A stretch of 64,000 nt of DNA from Phycisphaerales bacterium (GCA_016716475.1 JADJWG010000001.1:1178001-1242000); one strand, 5' to 3'; shown: positions 51,503-60,931, counted from the first letter of the stretch. Notes: a model not told the origin generated them from the letters alone. Program-made: numbers and translations.

Positions 51503-52178
51503 TCCCGCTGCAGGGGCCTCACATGGCACCGTCGACCCCGCGTTTGTGCAGTTCGTCGCACAGCTTCAGCCGCCGCCGGCGAACGACACACCACTTCCCC
51601 AACAGCCCCTCGATGAACTCCGCGCTCTGGCCCCCGACTCCGACCTCGTCCAGCGCTTCACCGCCGCTGCGACCGAGGGTGGCTGGCAGGTGCATGGCGC
51701 CACCGCCACCACACTTGCGGAGGTAATCGCCGGAATCCTGCCACCGCCAGATGCGGGCCATCTTGTGCTTGAGCCGCTAAGCGCCAGCGCGCTCGATGAC
51801 GAGCGGGCGGCAGCACTTCAGAATTTGCTCACGGCGCGCGGTTACGACCTGCGTCGCGGGCACGACGACCCCACGCTGTTCGACTCGGCGGCGGCGATCA
51901 CTGGTGTACGGGCCGCGATCGCCGAGAATGGCATGATCGTCGTCCACTCCGGTCCCCAGACCGCGCGTGGCATGTCGCTGATACCCCCCATTCACGTGGC
52001 AATCATCGCCACCCACCAAATCATGGCTGACCTGTTCGACTACTTCGCCACGCTTGCTCCACCGCTGCCGACCAACATCACGTTCATCACCGGTCCGAGC
52101 AAGACCGCCGATATCGAGGGCGTGCTCGTCACCGGCATTCACGGACCACGGACGGTACATGCCGTGCTCGTGACCTGA
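51492..52178 (+). CDS. lutC: Lactate utilisation protein C
   Basis: 228 residues from ATG 51492. LUD-domain signature: AAAITGVRAAIAENGMIVVH, LIPPIHVAIIATHQIMADLF and ITGPSKTADIEGVLVTGIHG; the last is the family's most conserved element. It completes the lutABC operon. A 7-bp hairpin (ACCCCGG 52184-52190 with CCGGGGT 52205-52211) lies between it and the convergent ubiD gene. Confidence 0.94.
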   Translation: MTPDPAAGASHGTVDPAFVQFVAQLQPPPANDTPLPQQPLDELRALAPDSDLVQRFTAAATEGGWQVHGATATTLAEVIAGILPPPDAGHLVLEPLSASALDDERAAALQNLLTARGYDLRRGHDDPTLFDSAAAITGVRAAIAENGMIVVHSGPQTARGMSLIPPIHVAIIATHQIMADLFDYFATLAPPLPTNITFITGPSKTADIEGVLVTGIHGPRTVHAVLVT

Positions 52179-52183
52179 CCGGA

Positions 52184-52211
52184 ACCCCGGAGACGGGGCC
52201 GGTCCCGGGGT
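52184..52211. terminator. Possible bidirectional terminator hairpin
   Basis: ACCCCGG/CCGGGGT stem of 7 bp with a 14-nt loop in the 42-bp gap between the convergent lutC and ubiD genes. No T-tract on either side, so it is weak evidence. Confidence 0.35.
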
Positions 52212-52220
52212 CGGAAGACG

Positions 52221-53732
52221 CTACGGCTCCAGGCCGTATTCGGCCCAGCGAACGGTGACCAGCCGCTTGATCTCCGCGGACATTTCGATCTCGGGCGGCC
52301 AAGGGCGGACCTGGCCTTCGCCGGGAATCTTGCGCGTCGCGTCGATGCCCATCTTGCTGCCGGTGCCACACTCGGGGGTGGCGTGGTCGAGGATGTCCAG
52401 CGGGCCACGTACGAACTCGATGTCGCGCTGCGGGTCGACGTTCGCGCACAAGTGGAACAGCACCTCCTCCTCATTCTGCACATCCACGTGCTCATCAACG
52501 ACGACGATCATCTTCGTCAGCGCCATCTGGCCCGCGCCCCAAATCGCGTGCATCACCCGCCGCGCCTGGTAGGGATACTCCTTGCGGATCTTGACGAATG
52601 CGCAGTTGTGAAAGCACCCGAACCGCGGCAGGTTGTAGTCCAGGATGTCTGGCACAAGCATCTGGAGCATCGGCAGGAAAATGCGCTCCGTGGCCTTGCC
52701 CAGCCAGTAGTCCTCCTGCGGTGGCTTACCGACGATCGTAGTCGGGTAAATCGCGCCCCGCCGGTGCGTAATCGCTGTGACGTGCAGGCGCGGGAAGTAG
52801 TCCGGCAGCGAATAGAATCCCGTGTGGTCGCCGAACGGCCCTTCCACGATCGGCTCTTCGGCCGGGTCGAGGTAACCCTCGATCACGATTTCGGCCGTCG
52901 CCGGAACTTCGATCTCCGGTTGGGTAACGGCGGGGACCAGTTCGAGTGCCCGTCCCTGGAGAAAGCCGCCGAAGAGGCACTCGTCGATCCCGGGCGGCAG
53001 CGGACAGGTGGCCGCATAGGGCATGATCGCGGGCCCGCCGAGTGCGATCGCAAGCGGCATGCGCCGGCCGAGGTCCCGATAGCGGCGGAAGTGTCGCGCC
53101 CCGTCGTGGTGCATGTGCCAGTGCATGGCCGCTGTGCGAGGGCCGAAGATCTGCACGCGGTACATGCCAACATTGCGATCGCCGGTCTCGGGGTGCTTGG
53201 TGAAAATCGCCCCGAGCGTGATGTAACGGCCGGGTTCAATGCCGTCGCTCGGCGGGGCGACCAGTGGGCTGCCGCACGCGGCGGGGTCGCCGTCGAACGG
53301 CCAGCATTTCAGGATCGGGAGCTTGCGGAGGTCGGCGTCCTCGCGGAGAACCACTTCCTGGCAAAGGCCACGCTTCACGATACGCGGCGGAAGACTGCCG
53401 AGTTGAGCGAGTTCGGGCAGCTTCCGCAGCTTCTGCATGAGGGTGGTGGGAATTTCGGGTTTGAGAATGTTCTTCACACGGGCGGCGATTTCGTCGAAAT
53501 CCGAACAGCCGAACGCGAGGCCCATGCGCTCTTTCGTACCGTACGTGTTGATGAGCACAGGAAAGGTGCTGCCGCGGACGCGCTCGAAGAGCAGGGCCGG
53601 CCCACCGGCCTTGGTCACGCGGTCGGTGATTTCGGCAATCTCGAGCAGGGGATCCACCTCGACACGGATGCGCCGGAGCCAGCCGCGCTGCTCGAGTTCC
53701 ACAATGAATGTCTGCAAGTCCGCCGCCGGCAC
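52221..53732 (-). CDS. UbiD-family decarboxylase
   Basis: 503 residues from GTG 53732, preceded by AAGGAAGGG; a frame extending to 53798 is open but poorly conserved. Family motifs: GPALLFERVRGS, LINTYGTKERMGLAFG, GRYITLGAIFTKHPETGDRN, VGMYRVQIFG, MHWHMHHDGARHF, PIVEGPFGDHTGFYSLPD and HVTAITHRRGAIYPTTIVGKPPQED. UbiD enzymes use prenylated FMN to decarboxylate aromatic acids; the branch close to menaquinone (futalosine) synthesis is plausible. The UbiX partner is not in the window. Confidence 0.92.
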   Translation of the reverse strand: MPAADLQTFIVELEQRGWLRRIRVEVDPLLEIAEITDRVTKAGGPALLFERVRGSTFPVLINTYGTKERMGLAFGCSDFDEIAARVKNILKPEIPTTLMQKLRKLPELAQLGSLPPRIVKRGLCQEVVLREDADLRKLPILKCWPFDGDPAACGSPLVAPPSDGIEPGRYITLGAIFTKHPETGDRNVGMYRVQIFGPRTAAMHWHMHHDGARHFRRYRDLGRRMPLAIALGGPAIMPYAATCPLPPGIDECLFGGFLQGRALELVPAVTQPEIEVPATAEIVIEGYLDPAEEPIVEGPFGDHTGFYSLPDYFPRLHVTAITHRRGAIYPTTIVGKPPQEDYWLGKATERIFLPMLQMLVPDILDYNLPRFGCFHNCAFVKIRKEYPYQARRVMHAIWGAGQMALTKMIVVVDEHVDVQNEEEVLFHLCANVDPQRDIEFVRGPLDILDHATPECGTGSKMGIDATRKIPGEGQVRPWPPEIEMSAEIKRLVTVRWAEYGLEP

Positions 53733-53819
53733 GCGCCCTTCCTTTCTTAGCTCATCTCGCCGCTCGATCCTGGCCGCCCAGGGTGCACCGCTCCACACGC
53801 CGTTTCGCCGGTCGCCACG

Positions 53820-55454
53820 CTATTCCGTGCCGGGTGGCGGAGCGTCCGGCACCGCTGGCGCAGTTTCCGGTGCGTCTTCGGCCGGCTCAAGTAGATAGGC
53901 ACCGCCCTCGAGCAAGGTCTCCATCTCCGCGGGCGGGATCAGCCGCGTGAGCACATCGGTCTGGCGCGCCTCGTTCAGGTACTCCGGGGCCAACCGCAGT
54001 GCCTCCCGCAGGGCATCGATGGCCGCATTCGGCTGCGTGACTTTCGCATGCGCGATCGCGGCGAGGAAATAGGCCCGGGCACGTCGGGAGTTGATCTCCA
54101 AGGCCCGTTGCAGCGAATCGAGCGCCGGGGCGATCTGCCCCTCGGCGATGTCCAGTGTTGCCAGCATCTCCCACGCTGGGGCGAACTCCGCCGCGCCCGC
54201 CAGGGCATTGCGCAGATGCATGCGGGCCAGTTGGGGCTGGCCGTTTCGCGCCTCCAGCAGTCCCAGTTGGTAATGCGCTTCCGGCCTCCCGGGATCGTTG
54301 CGCGCGATTTGCTCGAGGGCGGCGCGGGCGGTATCGAACTGCCGCGCCGTGGTGAGCGTCACGCCGCGCCACAGCTCGATGTCGTAGCGGTCGGGGCGCG
54401 GCCAAGGCCAGACCGGGTCCACGCTTCCGCGTGCCGGCGTCTCTTCCAGCAGCCCATCAAGGATCGCGAGGGCCTCGACGGTGCGGCCCTGGTGAGCCAG
54501 AGCAAGGGCGGTCAGAAAGCTGTGCTCCGGCGCCAGCGGACCGCCGATGTTGTCGAGCCCCGCGAGTGCCGCATCGAGGACCCGCCAACGCTCCAGTCCC
54601 GCGGCCACGCGTCCGAGCAGCAGGCGATCGTAGGCCGGCAGTTCCGGCAGTCGCGGCACGAGCGCCACGAGCACCTCATCGGCGGTGGCGGGTTCATCGG
54701 TCACATACAGCCCGACTGCGAGCAGGGCATCGACAATCGGCAGGCCGTCGGCACGCTCAACCAGTTGCAGGGTCGTGGTAAACGCTTCCTGCACCTGGCG
54801 CCGCGCCAGCAGGGCCCGGATGCGCGCCGCCGAGTACTCGACGAGGAGATCGCCGCCCGCGGACGCCCGTTGCGCGAAGGCCCGCGCAGCACGTTCACGG
54901 CCGATGAGCTGCGCCACCGCTGCAAGTTGCCCGCAAACCTCAGGCGACCACTCGGCGTACGCCAGGTGTGGTTCGGTTGAGCGGATGAGGAGATTGGCAG
55001 CTTCGACATCGAGGATGTCCGCCGGTGTGCTCCGGGTGGGTTGGGCGATGCGGGCAAGTTGGGCGCGCAGCTCTGTTTCGGCGGGAGCGGCAGAGGCCTC
55101 AGGTTCGGCCGGGGCGAGCGGTGGCGTGCCGGTGACCGAATCCTCCGGGTCCGTTTCTTCCGTGGGGGGCAGGGTCGCGAATTCGCTCGGGGCGCGCCCC
55201 GGCGCCATGAGGAGCTGCTGCCCGACAATGCGTTCGAGGTTGCGCAGTCGCTCCTCGACCATTTCCGCGCGGGTGTGGGCGAGCTGAACCCGTTCCAGCG
55301 CGCTCCGCAGCGCCGACTCCTGGCGCGTAAGCTGTCCACGAATCAGAATGCCGCTGGCGATCATGAGGACGGCGAGCAGCAGCGTGCTTGCGAGCCAGAA
55401 AATGTACAGTCGTTCGACGGCATCGCGGCGTCCGCGCGGTTCTGTATCCGGCAT
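53820..55454 (-). CDS. TPR-repeat membrane-anchored protein
   Basis: 544 residues from ATG 55454, with CTGGAG nine bases upstream. One membrane helix (YIFWLASTLLLAVLMIASGIL, about 18-38), a coiled coil (about 45-85), a Pro/Ala/Glu linker, then helical TPR-like repeats to the end, for example QFDTARAALEQIARNDPGRP, AHYQLGLLEARNGQPQLARM and ALDSLQRALEINSRRARAYF. Such proteins scaffold complexes; the partner is unknown. It is followed on the same strand by the membrane-protein, DnaJ-like and thioredoxin-like genes read in the same direction (58226 to 53820). Confidence 0.82.
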   Translation of the reverse strand: MPDTEPRGRRDAVERLYIFWLASTLLLAVLMIASGILIRGQLTRQESALRSALERVQLAHTRAEMVEERLRNLERIVGQQLLMAPGRAPSEFATLPPTEETDPEDSVTGTPPLAPAEPEASAAPAETELRAQLARIAQPTRSTPADILDVEAANLLIRSTEPHLAYAEWSPEVCGQLAAVAQLIGRERAARAFAQRASAGGDLLVEYSAARIRALLARRQVQEAFTTTLQLVERADGLPIVDALLAVGLYVTDEPATADEVLVALVPRLPELPAYDRLLLGRVAAGLERWRVLDAALAGLDNIGGPLAPEHSFLTALALAHQGRTVEALAILDGLLEETPARGSVDPVWPWPRPDRYDIELWRGVTLTTARQFDTARAALEQIARNDPGRPEAHYQLGLLEARNGQPQLARMHLRNALAGAAEFAPAWEMLATLDIAEGQIAPALDSLQRALEINSRRARAYFLAAIAHAKVTQPNAAIDALREALRLAPEYLNEARQTDVLTRLIPPAEMETLLEGGAYLLEPAEDAPETAPAVPDAPPPGTE

Positions 55455-55516
55455 GGTGTTCTCCAGGTCGGCAGCCCGGCCCACGGTGGTTGCGCCGTGG
55501 CCGACCTACGGAAACT

Positions 55517-55972
55517 TTACCCGGGACGCTCCGGTTCGTCCGAGGGGGGGTCGCCGAGATCGTCCGAAGGCGCATCCGGCGGTCCGGCCTGGTCCTTGTC
55601 CGGCGGGGAGGGATCGGCCGCGGAGATTTCCTCGTCGCTCAGGCGGTACTGGCTCCAGGCGTCCACATACTCCGTCGGCTTGCCGCCCACGCGCGTGCGT
55701 AGCAGCATCTGCCCGGCGTGCATGACGAGGTAGGTCCCAAGCACGAACAGCAGAATCAGCAAGGCCGACAGCACGAGCAGCAGCAGCATGTTCAGCAACT
55801 GGCGGTTCTGCCGTGCCAGGATCTCTTCGTCATCTTCCGTACCCAGGAGGGTCGGCGGCAACAGTCCGGCATTCAGATAGTAGTAAACCGCGCCGACGAC
55901 CATGAACAGGAGTACGGAGAGCACAACGATGAGGATCAGTCGGCTGCGTGTTTCGCGGGACATGGCCGCCAT
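55517..55972 (-). CDS. Two-helix membrane protein of unknown function
   Basis: 151 residues from ATG 55972; the Met three codons later is equally possible. Helix 1 is LILIVVLSVLLFMVVGAVYYYL, helix 2 LLLLVLSALLILLFVLGTYLVM, separated by an acidic loop. The tail is Asp/Pro-rich (DPPSDEPERPG). It starts seven bases after the DnaJ-like gene and is probably cotranscribed with it. No family recognised. Confidence 0.75.
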   Translation of the reverse strand: MAAMSRETRSRLILIVVLSVLLFMVVGAVYYYLNAGLLPPTLLGTEDDEEILARQNRQLLNMLLLLVLSALLILLFVLGTYLVMHAGQMLLRTRVGGKPTEYVDAWSQYRLSDEEISAADPSPPDKDQAGPPDAPSDDLGDPPSDEPERPG

Positions 55973-55979
55973 GAATGCC

Positions 55980-56918
55980 TCAGTTCTGCCAGTGCGGCCC
56001 TTCACGCGGCCGCTCCGAAAGTTCCTTCTCCAGCGCATGAAGCAACTCGCGGGCCCGCTCCGTGAGCGCCTTAGGCGCGTGGATCTTCACCACGGCGTAA
56101 AGATCACCGGTGCGGCCGGTGTGCGGATCACGAACCCCGGCACCACGCAGTCGGAGGCGTGTGCCGCTGGAAGTTCCTGGGGGAACCTTGAGGACTGAAC
56201 GGCCGGCCAGTGTCGGAATCTCAATCTGGGTGCCGAGGGCGGCCTCGGTGAATGTCAACGGCAGGTCGAGGTACAGATCGTGGCCTTCGCGGCGCAAATA
56301 GGCATGGGGAAGGATGCGGCAGCGAATCAGGAGATCGCCGCGACCACTGGGGCCGTCCTGGCCTTTGCCGCGCACTCGAATGCGCTGGCCGTCGGTCACA
56401 CCTGCCGGCACCTTGAACCGGATGTGCTCGGGTTCGCTGCCGGCGTGACCGGTGCTGAGCGCCACATCGCGAACGGTGCCGCGCAGGGCCTCCTCAAGAG
56501 TGATTTCAATGGTGTGCTCAAGGTCCGCACCGCGTACGGTGGAGCGGCGGCCGCTGCGAAAGCTGGTCGACCCACGACTGAAGAACTGCTCAAAAATACT
56601 GCTCAGGTCGCCAAAGGAATCGAAGTTGAACGGCATCCCCTCGGCGCCGGCATGCGCGCCGTCCTGGGCCCAGGTGCGAACATCGGGCGCAGGCCCGCCG
56701 GCACCGAAGCGATCATACTGAGCGCGGCGCTCCGGGTCACCGAGCACTTCGTAAGCCGCCTGTATCTGCTTGAACCGCTCACCGGCCGCAGCCGCATTCT
56801 GCGGGTTGTGATCCGGGTGATGTTGCTTGGCGAGGCGGCGATAGGCGCGCTTGATCTCCTCGGGGGTCGCCGTCCGACTGACGCCGAGAATTTCATACGG
56901 ATCCTTGGTCGTGGGCAT
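55980..56918 (-). CDS. DnaJ-class chaperone without zinc finger (CbpA type)
   Basis: 312 residues from ATG 56918 (MPTTKDPYEILGVSRTATPE). The J domain holds the HPD motif in KQHHPDHNPQN. A Gly/Phe-rich linker (EGMPFNFDSFGDLSSIFEQF) follows, then the C-terminal substrate-binding domains (DLEHTIEITLEEALRGT, FKVPAGVTDGQRIRVRGKGQ, GDLLIRCRILPHAYLRREGH, LKVPPGTSSGTRLRLRGAGV). The Cys-rich zinc domain of DnaJ is absent, as in CbpA. It stimulates DnaK ATPase; dnaK is not nearby. Confidence 0.92.
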   Translation of the reverse strand: MPTTKDPYEILGVSRTATPEEIKRAYRRLAKQHHPDHNPQNAAAAGERFKQIQAAYEVLGDPERRAQYDRFGAGGPAPDVRTWAQDGAHAGAEGMPFNFDSFGDLSSIFEQFFSRGSTSFRSGRRSTVRGADLEHTIEITLEEALRGTVRDVALSTGHAGSEPEHIRFKVPAGVTDGQRIRVRGKGQDGPSGRGDLLIRCRILPHAYLRREGHDLYLDLPLTFTEAALGTQIEIPTLAGRSVLKVPPGTSSGTRLRLRGAGVRDPHTGRTGDLYAVVKIHAPKALTERARELLHALEKELSERPREGPHWQN

Positions 56919-56990
56919 ACCACTCCGTAAACTGCAGCCCCGGCCGGTGAACCGCACTCAGGGGACGACCGTGGACCGCAAGCTGCTCTG

Positions 56991-58226
56991 TCAGTACATC
57001 TCGGAGAGCCGGCGGGCGGCTTCATCCGCCCAGGACGTCTCAGGGTACTCGTCGAGAATCTCGCGGTATAAGGCCCGGGCGCGCTCCAGATTACCGGTTC
57101 TGGCAAATGACTCGGCCTGACTGATCAGACGGCGACAGTGCGGGGCCGAGGTAAAATCCCGCACGAGCCGCATCACCCGGGGGTTCTGCTCCATCCGGTT
57201 CCGGACGGTGCGGGCCTTCTCCGCGGCCTCCGAGTCACCATAGTCATTGGTGATCGTATCCAGGGCCTGCCATGCCGGACCGAAGCGGCGCTCACGCACA
57301 TCGCGCAGGACACGTGCCAGCAAGGCCTCGGCCTGCCGCGCACCTTCGTGCGAGGTGAGCACCTCGGCGATCTCCTTATACCGAGTCCGCAGGGTCCGCA
57401 GTTTACGGGTCGCCGTACGGCCGACTTCCGTCCCACGGAACTCGCGGCTGACTTCGAACAGGAAGGCCACCGCTTCATCCCAGCGCTTTTCCTCGATCGC
57501 CCATTCGGCCTGCGCGAAGCGGTCACGCCCCAGGGCGTCGATCAGGTCCAGGTAGTCCTGGCAGCGGGCTTTGAGCGGATCGCCGCTTAAAGCAAGTTCA
57601 TACGCCCGCCCGGCGGACTCATAAGCCCGTCGGAAGGCGTCCTGGCGCAGCAACTGGCGTGCTTCCTTCAGGTAGCTCTCCGCCCGGATCGCGTTTTCAG
57701 GGTGCGTGCGCGTCGGCGGCTTCTCGTTGTGTACCCGGCCAATCGCCTCGACCAGCGCCATGCCGCCACCCTGGTCCGGCCAGCCGGAGTATGCGATCTT
57801 CCCCTCTGTATCGATCACTACCACGCGTGGATAGCCGATCAGATCGAACTCCTCGACGGTCTTCTTCGCGCCCGTTGCCACCGGGAAGAACACTTTCTCA
57901 CGCCGTAACATCTCCTCGACCGACGCCCGATCCGCATCCGTTACGCCGATGAGCACCACCCCCGCATCCCGGCCGTACCGCGAGGCGTTCACCAGTACCA
58001 TCAACGGCATCACGCTCTCGCCCCCGGGATGCCACGACACCCAGAAGAATAATACCACGATCCGCCCGCGGTGCTCGGCCAGCGAGACCGGCTCACCCTT
58101 CGGGTGGGTATTGAGCCATTCGCGGGCCTCGATGTCGGGGGCATAGGCACCCTTGGGCAGGTCCGCTCGTCCGACCTGGATTCCCAGCAGAGTCGCGAGA
58201 ACTAGCACGCCGCATGTGTACTTCAT
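56991..58226 (-). CDS. Exported thioredoxin-fold protein without redox cysteines, with helical repeats
   Basis: 411 residues from ATG 58226, preceded by GGAGGT. Signal peptide: YTCGVLVLATLLGIQVGRA. A TlpA-like domain follows: APDIEAREWLNTHPKGEPVS, then RIVVLFFWVSWHPGGESVMP where a redox protein would have WCxxC, VVLIGVTDADRASVEEMLRR and IGYPRVVVIDTEGKIAYSGW with the cis-Pro. The two active-site Cys are His and Gly, so it cannot act as a thiol reductase. The C-terminal half is TPR-like. It may be a scaffold or chaperone near the DnaJ-like gene. Confidence 0.83.
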   Translation of the reverse strand: MKYTCGVLVLATLLGIQVGRADLPKGAYAPDIEAREWLNTHPKGEPVSLAEHRGRIVVLFFWVSWHPGGESVMPLMVLVNASRYGRDAGVVLIGVTDADRASVEEMLRREKVFFPVATGAKKTVEEFDLIGYPRVVVIDTEGKIAYSGWPDQGGGMALVEAIGRVHNEKPPTRTHPENAIRAESYLKEARQLLRQDAFRRAYESAGRAYELALSGDPLKARCQDYLDLIDALGRDRFAQAEWAIEEKRWDEAVAFLFEVSREFRGTEVGRTATRKLRTLRTRYKEIAEVLTSHEGARQAEALLARVLRDVRERRFGPAWQALDTITNDYGDSEAAEKARTVRNRMEQNPRVMRLVRDFTSAPHCRRLISQAESFARTGNLERARALYREILDEYPETSWADEAARRLSEMY

Positions 58227-58458
58227 CACAGCACCTCCGTCGTCCCGGTTGAGCCGCACGCCCAACGGCTCCGCGCCGGGATTGGACCCGGCGCCGCGAC
58301 GAGTTCCGTTATACTCCCCACGCGCGCAAACACAAGCGCCACACTTGCTTGCCACCGGGAGAACCGTCTTGGGGCGGTCGGCTGTACCACCCCGGACAGA
58401 CCGCATCGAACGGTTCGCCAGCCAGTGCCTCCGTGGCGCCGCACCCCGGAGTTCGAGC

Positions 58459-60012
58459 ATGTTCGCCAGCCATCCCGATGATTGTACGCTCCTCGAAATG
58501 CGTAACATCACCAAGTCGTTTGACGGCGTACCCGTTCTCCTCGGGGTGAACTTCGACCTCCGTGCGGGTGAGGTCCACGCCCTGGTCGGAGAAAATGGGG
58601 CCGGCAAGAGCACGCTCATCAAAGTCCTCGCCGGAGTGCATCGCGACTGGGGAGGGGACGTATGGTTACGCGGTCGAACGGTGCGATTCTCCGGGCCACG
58701 GGCGGCGTCCCAGGCCGGCGTGGCCGTGATTCATCAGGAGTTGGCCCTCGTGCCAGGGCTCACGGTGGCAGAAAACCTCTTCCTCGGCCGTGAGCCGCGC
58801 ACCCCGTGGGGTACGCTCAATCGCCACACTATGGACACCCGTGCCGCTGCGGTGCTGCAAGAAGACCTCGGCATACAAGTAGACCCGCGGGGGCTGGCAG
58901 GAGCGCTTCCGCTGGCGACCCGCCAGGTACTTGAAATCGCCAAGGCGCTGCTCATCTACGATGACGGTACGAGCCGCGGGGCCGGGCTGCTTGTGCTCGA
59001 TGAACCCACCAGTGCCCTGTCTGACGAGGAAGCCCGGCGGCTCTTCGCCATCATCCGTCGTCTGCGGGAGCGCGGCGCCGGTGTCGTGTACGTGTCGCAC
59101 CGCATGGAGGAGATCTACGCCCTGGCAGACCGAATCACCGTGCTCCGCGATGGGCGCCAAGTCTGTACCGCCACTCCGGCCGAACTGCCACCCGATGAGC
59201 TGGTCGCCCGAATGGTCGGCCGCACTTTCGCCGCCCCTACTGCCCGGCAGGATGCCGCCACCGGACCGGTCCGCCTGGAGGTTCGCAGTGTGGCGCTGCG
59301 GTCGGCTGACGGGCGCCGCACGGCCCTCCATGACATCGAACTCGTGGTCCGCGCCGGAGAGATGGTCGGCCTCACCGGCTTGCTGGGCAGTGGCGCCAGC
59401 GAACTGCTCGGCGCCATCTACGGCCGGTACGGCCGGCTGGACAGCGGTCAGATTCTGGTCGATGGGGTGCCCGTGCGCAACCTTGTTCCGCGGACAGCAC
59501 TAGCGCGCGGTATCGCCCTGCTGACGAACGATCGACAGGCCAGCGGGCTGGTGTTGCCCCTTTCGGTGCTGGCTAACGTTACGCTCGCAGCCCTGCCGGA
59601 GTGCACCCGTGTCGGGCTGCTCAGGTCCGCCCGAGAGCGCGCCATCTACGCGGCTTCGGCGGGGCGTTTGGCCGTGAAAACACCCTCGATCCACGCGGCG
59701 GTCCGCACGTTATCCGGCGGCAACCAGCAGAAGGTGCTGCTGGCACGCTGGCTTGCCACGCGGCCCCTGGTATTGCTACTGGACGAGCCGACCCGTGGCA
59801 TTGATGTCGCGGCCAAGGCAGAAATCTACGCCCTGCTCCGGGCACTCGCGCGAGACGGAGTCGGCCTCGTCATCTGCACCAGCGAGCTGCCCGAGTTGCT
59901 GGCGCTCGCGGATCGCGTGCTCGTCCTGCGGCGCGGGCGGATAGTGACGGAATTACCGCGCGGCATGGCGACGCAGGAAACGGTGCTGCATGCTGCGATG
60001 GGCGGGGAGTAG
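58459..60012 (+). CDS. Sugar ABC transporter ATP-binding protein, RbsA/MglA type
   Basis: 517 residues from ATG 58459; a longer upstream frame is Arg/Pro-rich and unlikely. Two fused ATPase domains. The first has Walker A LVGENGAGKSTLI, LPLATRQVLEIAKAL, and Walker B LVLDEPTSAL. The second has LTGLLGSGASELLG in place of Walker A (degenerate, as in RbsA), signature LSGGNQQKVLLARWL and DEPTRGIDVAAKAEIY. It powers uptake of a pentose/hexose-type sugar. No binding protein or permease is adjacent, so the partners must be elsewhere. Confidence 0.94.
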   Translation: MFASHPDDCTLLEMRNITKSFDGVPVLLGVNFDLRAGEVHALVGENGAGKSTLIKVLAGVHRDWGGDVWLRGRTVRFSGPRAASQAGVAVIHQELALVPGLTVAENLFLGREPRTPWGTLNRHTMDTRAAAVLQEDLGIQVDPRGLAGALPLATRQVLEIAKALLIYDDGTSRGAGLLVLDEPTSALSDEEARRLFAIIRRLRERGAGVVYVSHRMEEIYALADRITVLRDGRQVCTATPAELPPDELVARMVGRTFAAPTARQDAATGPVRLEVRSVALRSADGRRTALHDIELVVRAGEMVGLTGLLGSGASELLGAIYGRYGRLDSGQILVDGVPVRNLVPRTALARGIALLTNDRQASGLVLPLSVLANVTLAALPECTRVGLLRSARERAIYAASAGRLAVKTPSIHAAVRTLSGGNQQKVLLARWLATRPLVLLLDEPTRGIDVAAKAEIYALLRALARDGVGLVICTSELPELLALADRVLVLRRGRIVTELPRGMATQETVLHAAMGGE

Positions 60013-60103
60013 CGACGGGCAACCTCGCAACAAAGAGCGTGTCGCGGGGCACAGCGGGCTGATGCTGCCAGCGGGTCGACCGCATTGTCCGCAGTGGTTC
60101 GTT

Positions 60104-60931
60104 TTATGCCGTGTCGATGTAGAAGTAGTTGGCGAGAGACAGGAACACGCGCTTGGTGAGCACCTTTCCCAGCAGCAAGTAGCACAGCAACAGGGCCAGG
60201 ACTGAGATACCAAAGCGCCAAAAAGCCCTGTTAAGAAAGGGATTTCCGCGCCTTGGCAACTCCACGAGATGCCGCGCACGGATCGCCGCATAGACACATA
60301 GACCCATGATTACTTTCGCGGGTAGAAGGAAGAGCAGCGCTCCCCAAATGTCGTCGAGGCAGGGTATCAGCGCCGTGCCCAACGACGGCAGGAACACAAT
60401 GGCGGGCAACAAGAACAGGAGCGCGCGGACCCGCGCCCATCGATCGGAGGCCATCCGCATAGCTGCGGCGAGCGGCACGGCGTAATAACACGCGATGAAC
60501 GTCCAATACACGAGAATGCGTGGCGCAACGAAGAAGAGTGCATCCAGGACCGCGGCGCGCGGGCTGACCATGTGTCGGACGATGATACCAGCGCTGACCA
60601 AGACGACCGACGCCAGATAGATCCACAACGATCCAGCCAGGGCCGCAAGCACCGCTCGCCCGAGCGACCCGCGCGGGTCGAGCTGCGTGAACACCCAGTG
60701 GGGCCGCGTCAGTCCGTGGAGCATGTCCACGAGCCCGGCCCCAAGCACCTGGTGCGGCTGCCAGGGGTCAACGCGGTCCATGCGGGCCGGCAGGTATTCG
60801 CGCAGGATGCCGCCGTGCCAGTCTTCCGCCGGGAAGGTCAACCCGCACTCCGGGCAGCGCGGCTCCACCTGCGCCCGCAGGTCATAGCGGCAGCGTGGGC
60901 AGCTCCGGGGGCGGTCGGCGACAGCGGCCAT
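60104..60931 (-). CDS. Zinc-ribbon polytopic membrane protein
   Basis: 275 residues. The N-terminus holds CPRCRYDLRAQVEPRCPECG, the same CxxCxYxLxx...CPECG zinc ribbon as in the gene at 33703. Five or six membrane helices follow (SLWIYLASVVLVSAGIIV, YWTFIACYYAVPLAAAM, ALLFLLPAIVFLPSLG, ALLFLLPAKVIMGLCVYAA, FGISVLALLLCYLLLGK). Function unknown; the ribbon may bind a partner or metal. Confidence 0.82.
   Translation of the reverse strand: MAAVADRPRSCPRCRYDLRAQVEPRCPECGLTFPAEDWHGGILREYLPARMDRVDPWQPHQVLGAGLVDMLHGLTRPHWVFTQLDPRGSLGRAVLAALAGSLWIYLASVVLVSAGIIVRHMVSPRAAVLDALFFVAPRILVYWTFIACYYAVPLAAAMRMASDRWARVRALLFLLPAIVFLPSLGTALIPCLDDIWGALLFLLPAKVIMGLCVYAAIRARHLVELPRRGNPFLNRAFWRFGISVLALLLCYLLLGKVLTKRVFLSLANYFYIDTA

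Noticed and set aside
52383..53750. 455-codon open frame antisense to ubiD
   Set aside because: No family motifs; explained by the GC-rich third codon positions of ubiD.
58227..58622. N-terminal extension of the thioredoxin-fold protein
   Set aside because: The extension is basic and non-conserved, would precede the signal peptide and overlaps the start of the divergent ABC gene; the ATG at 58226 has a good ribosome-binding site.
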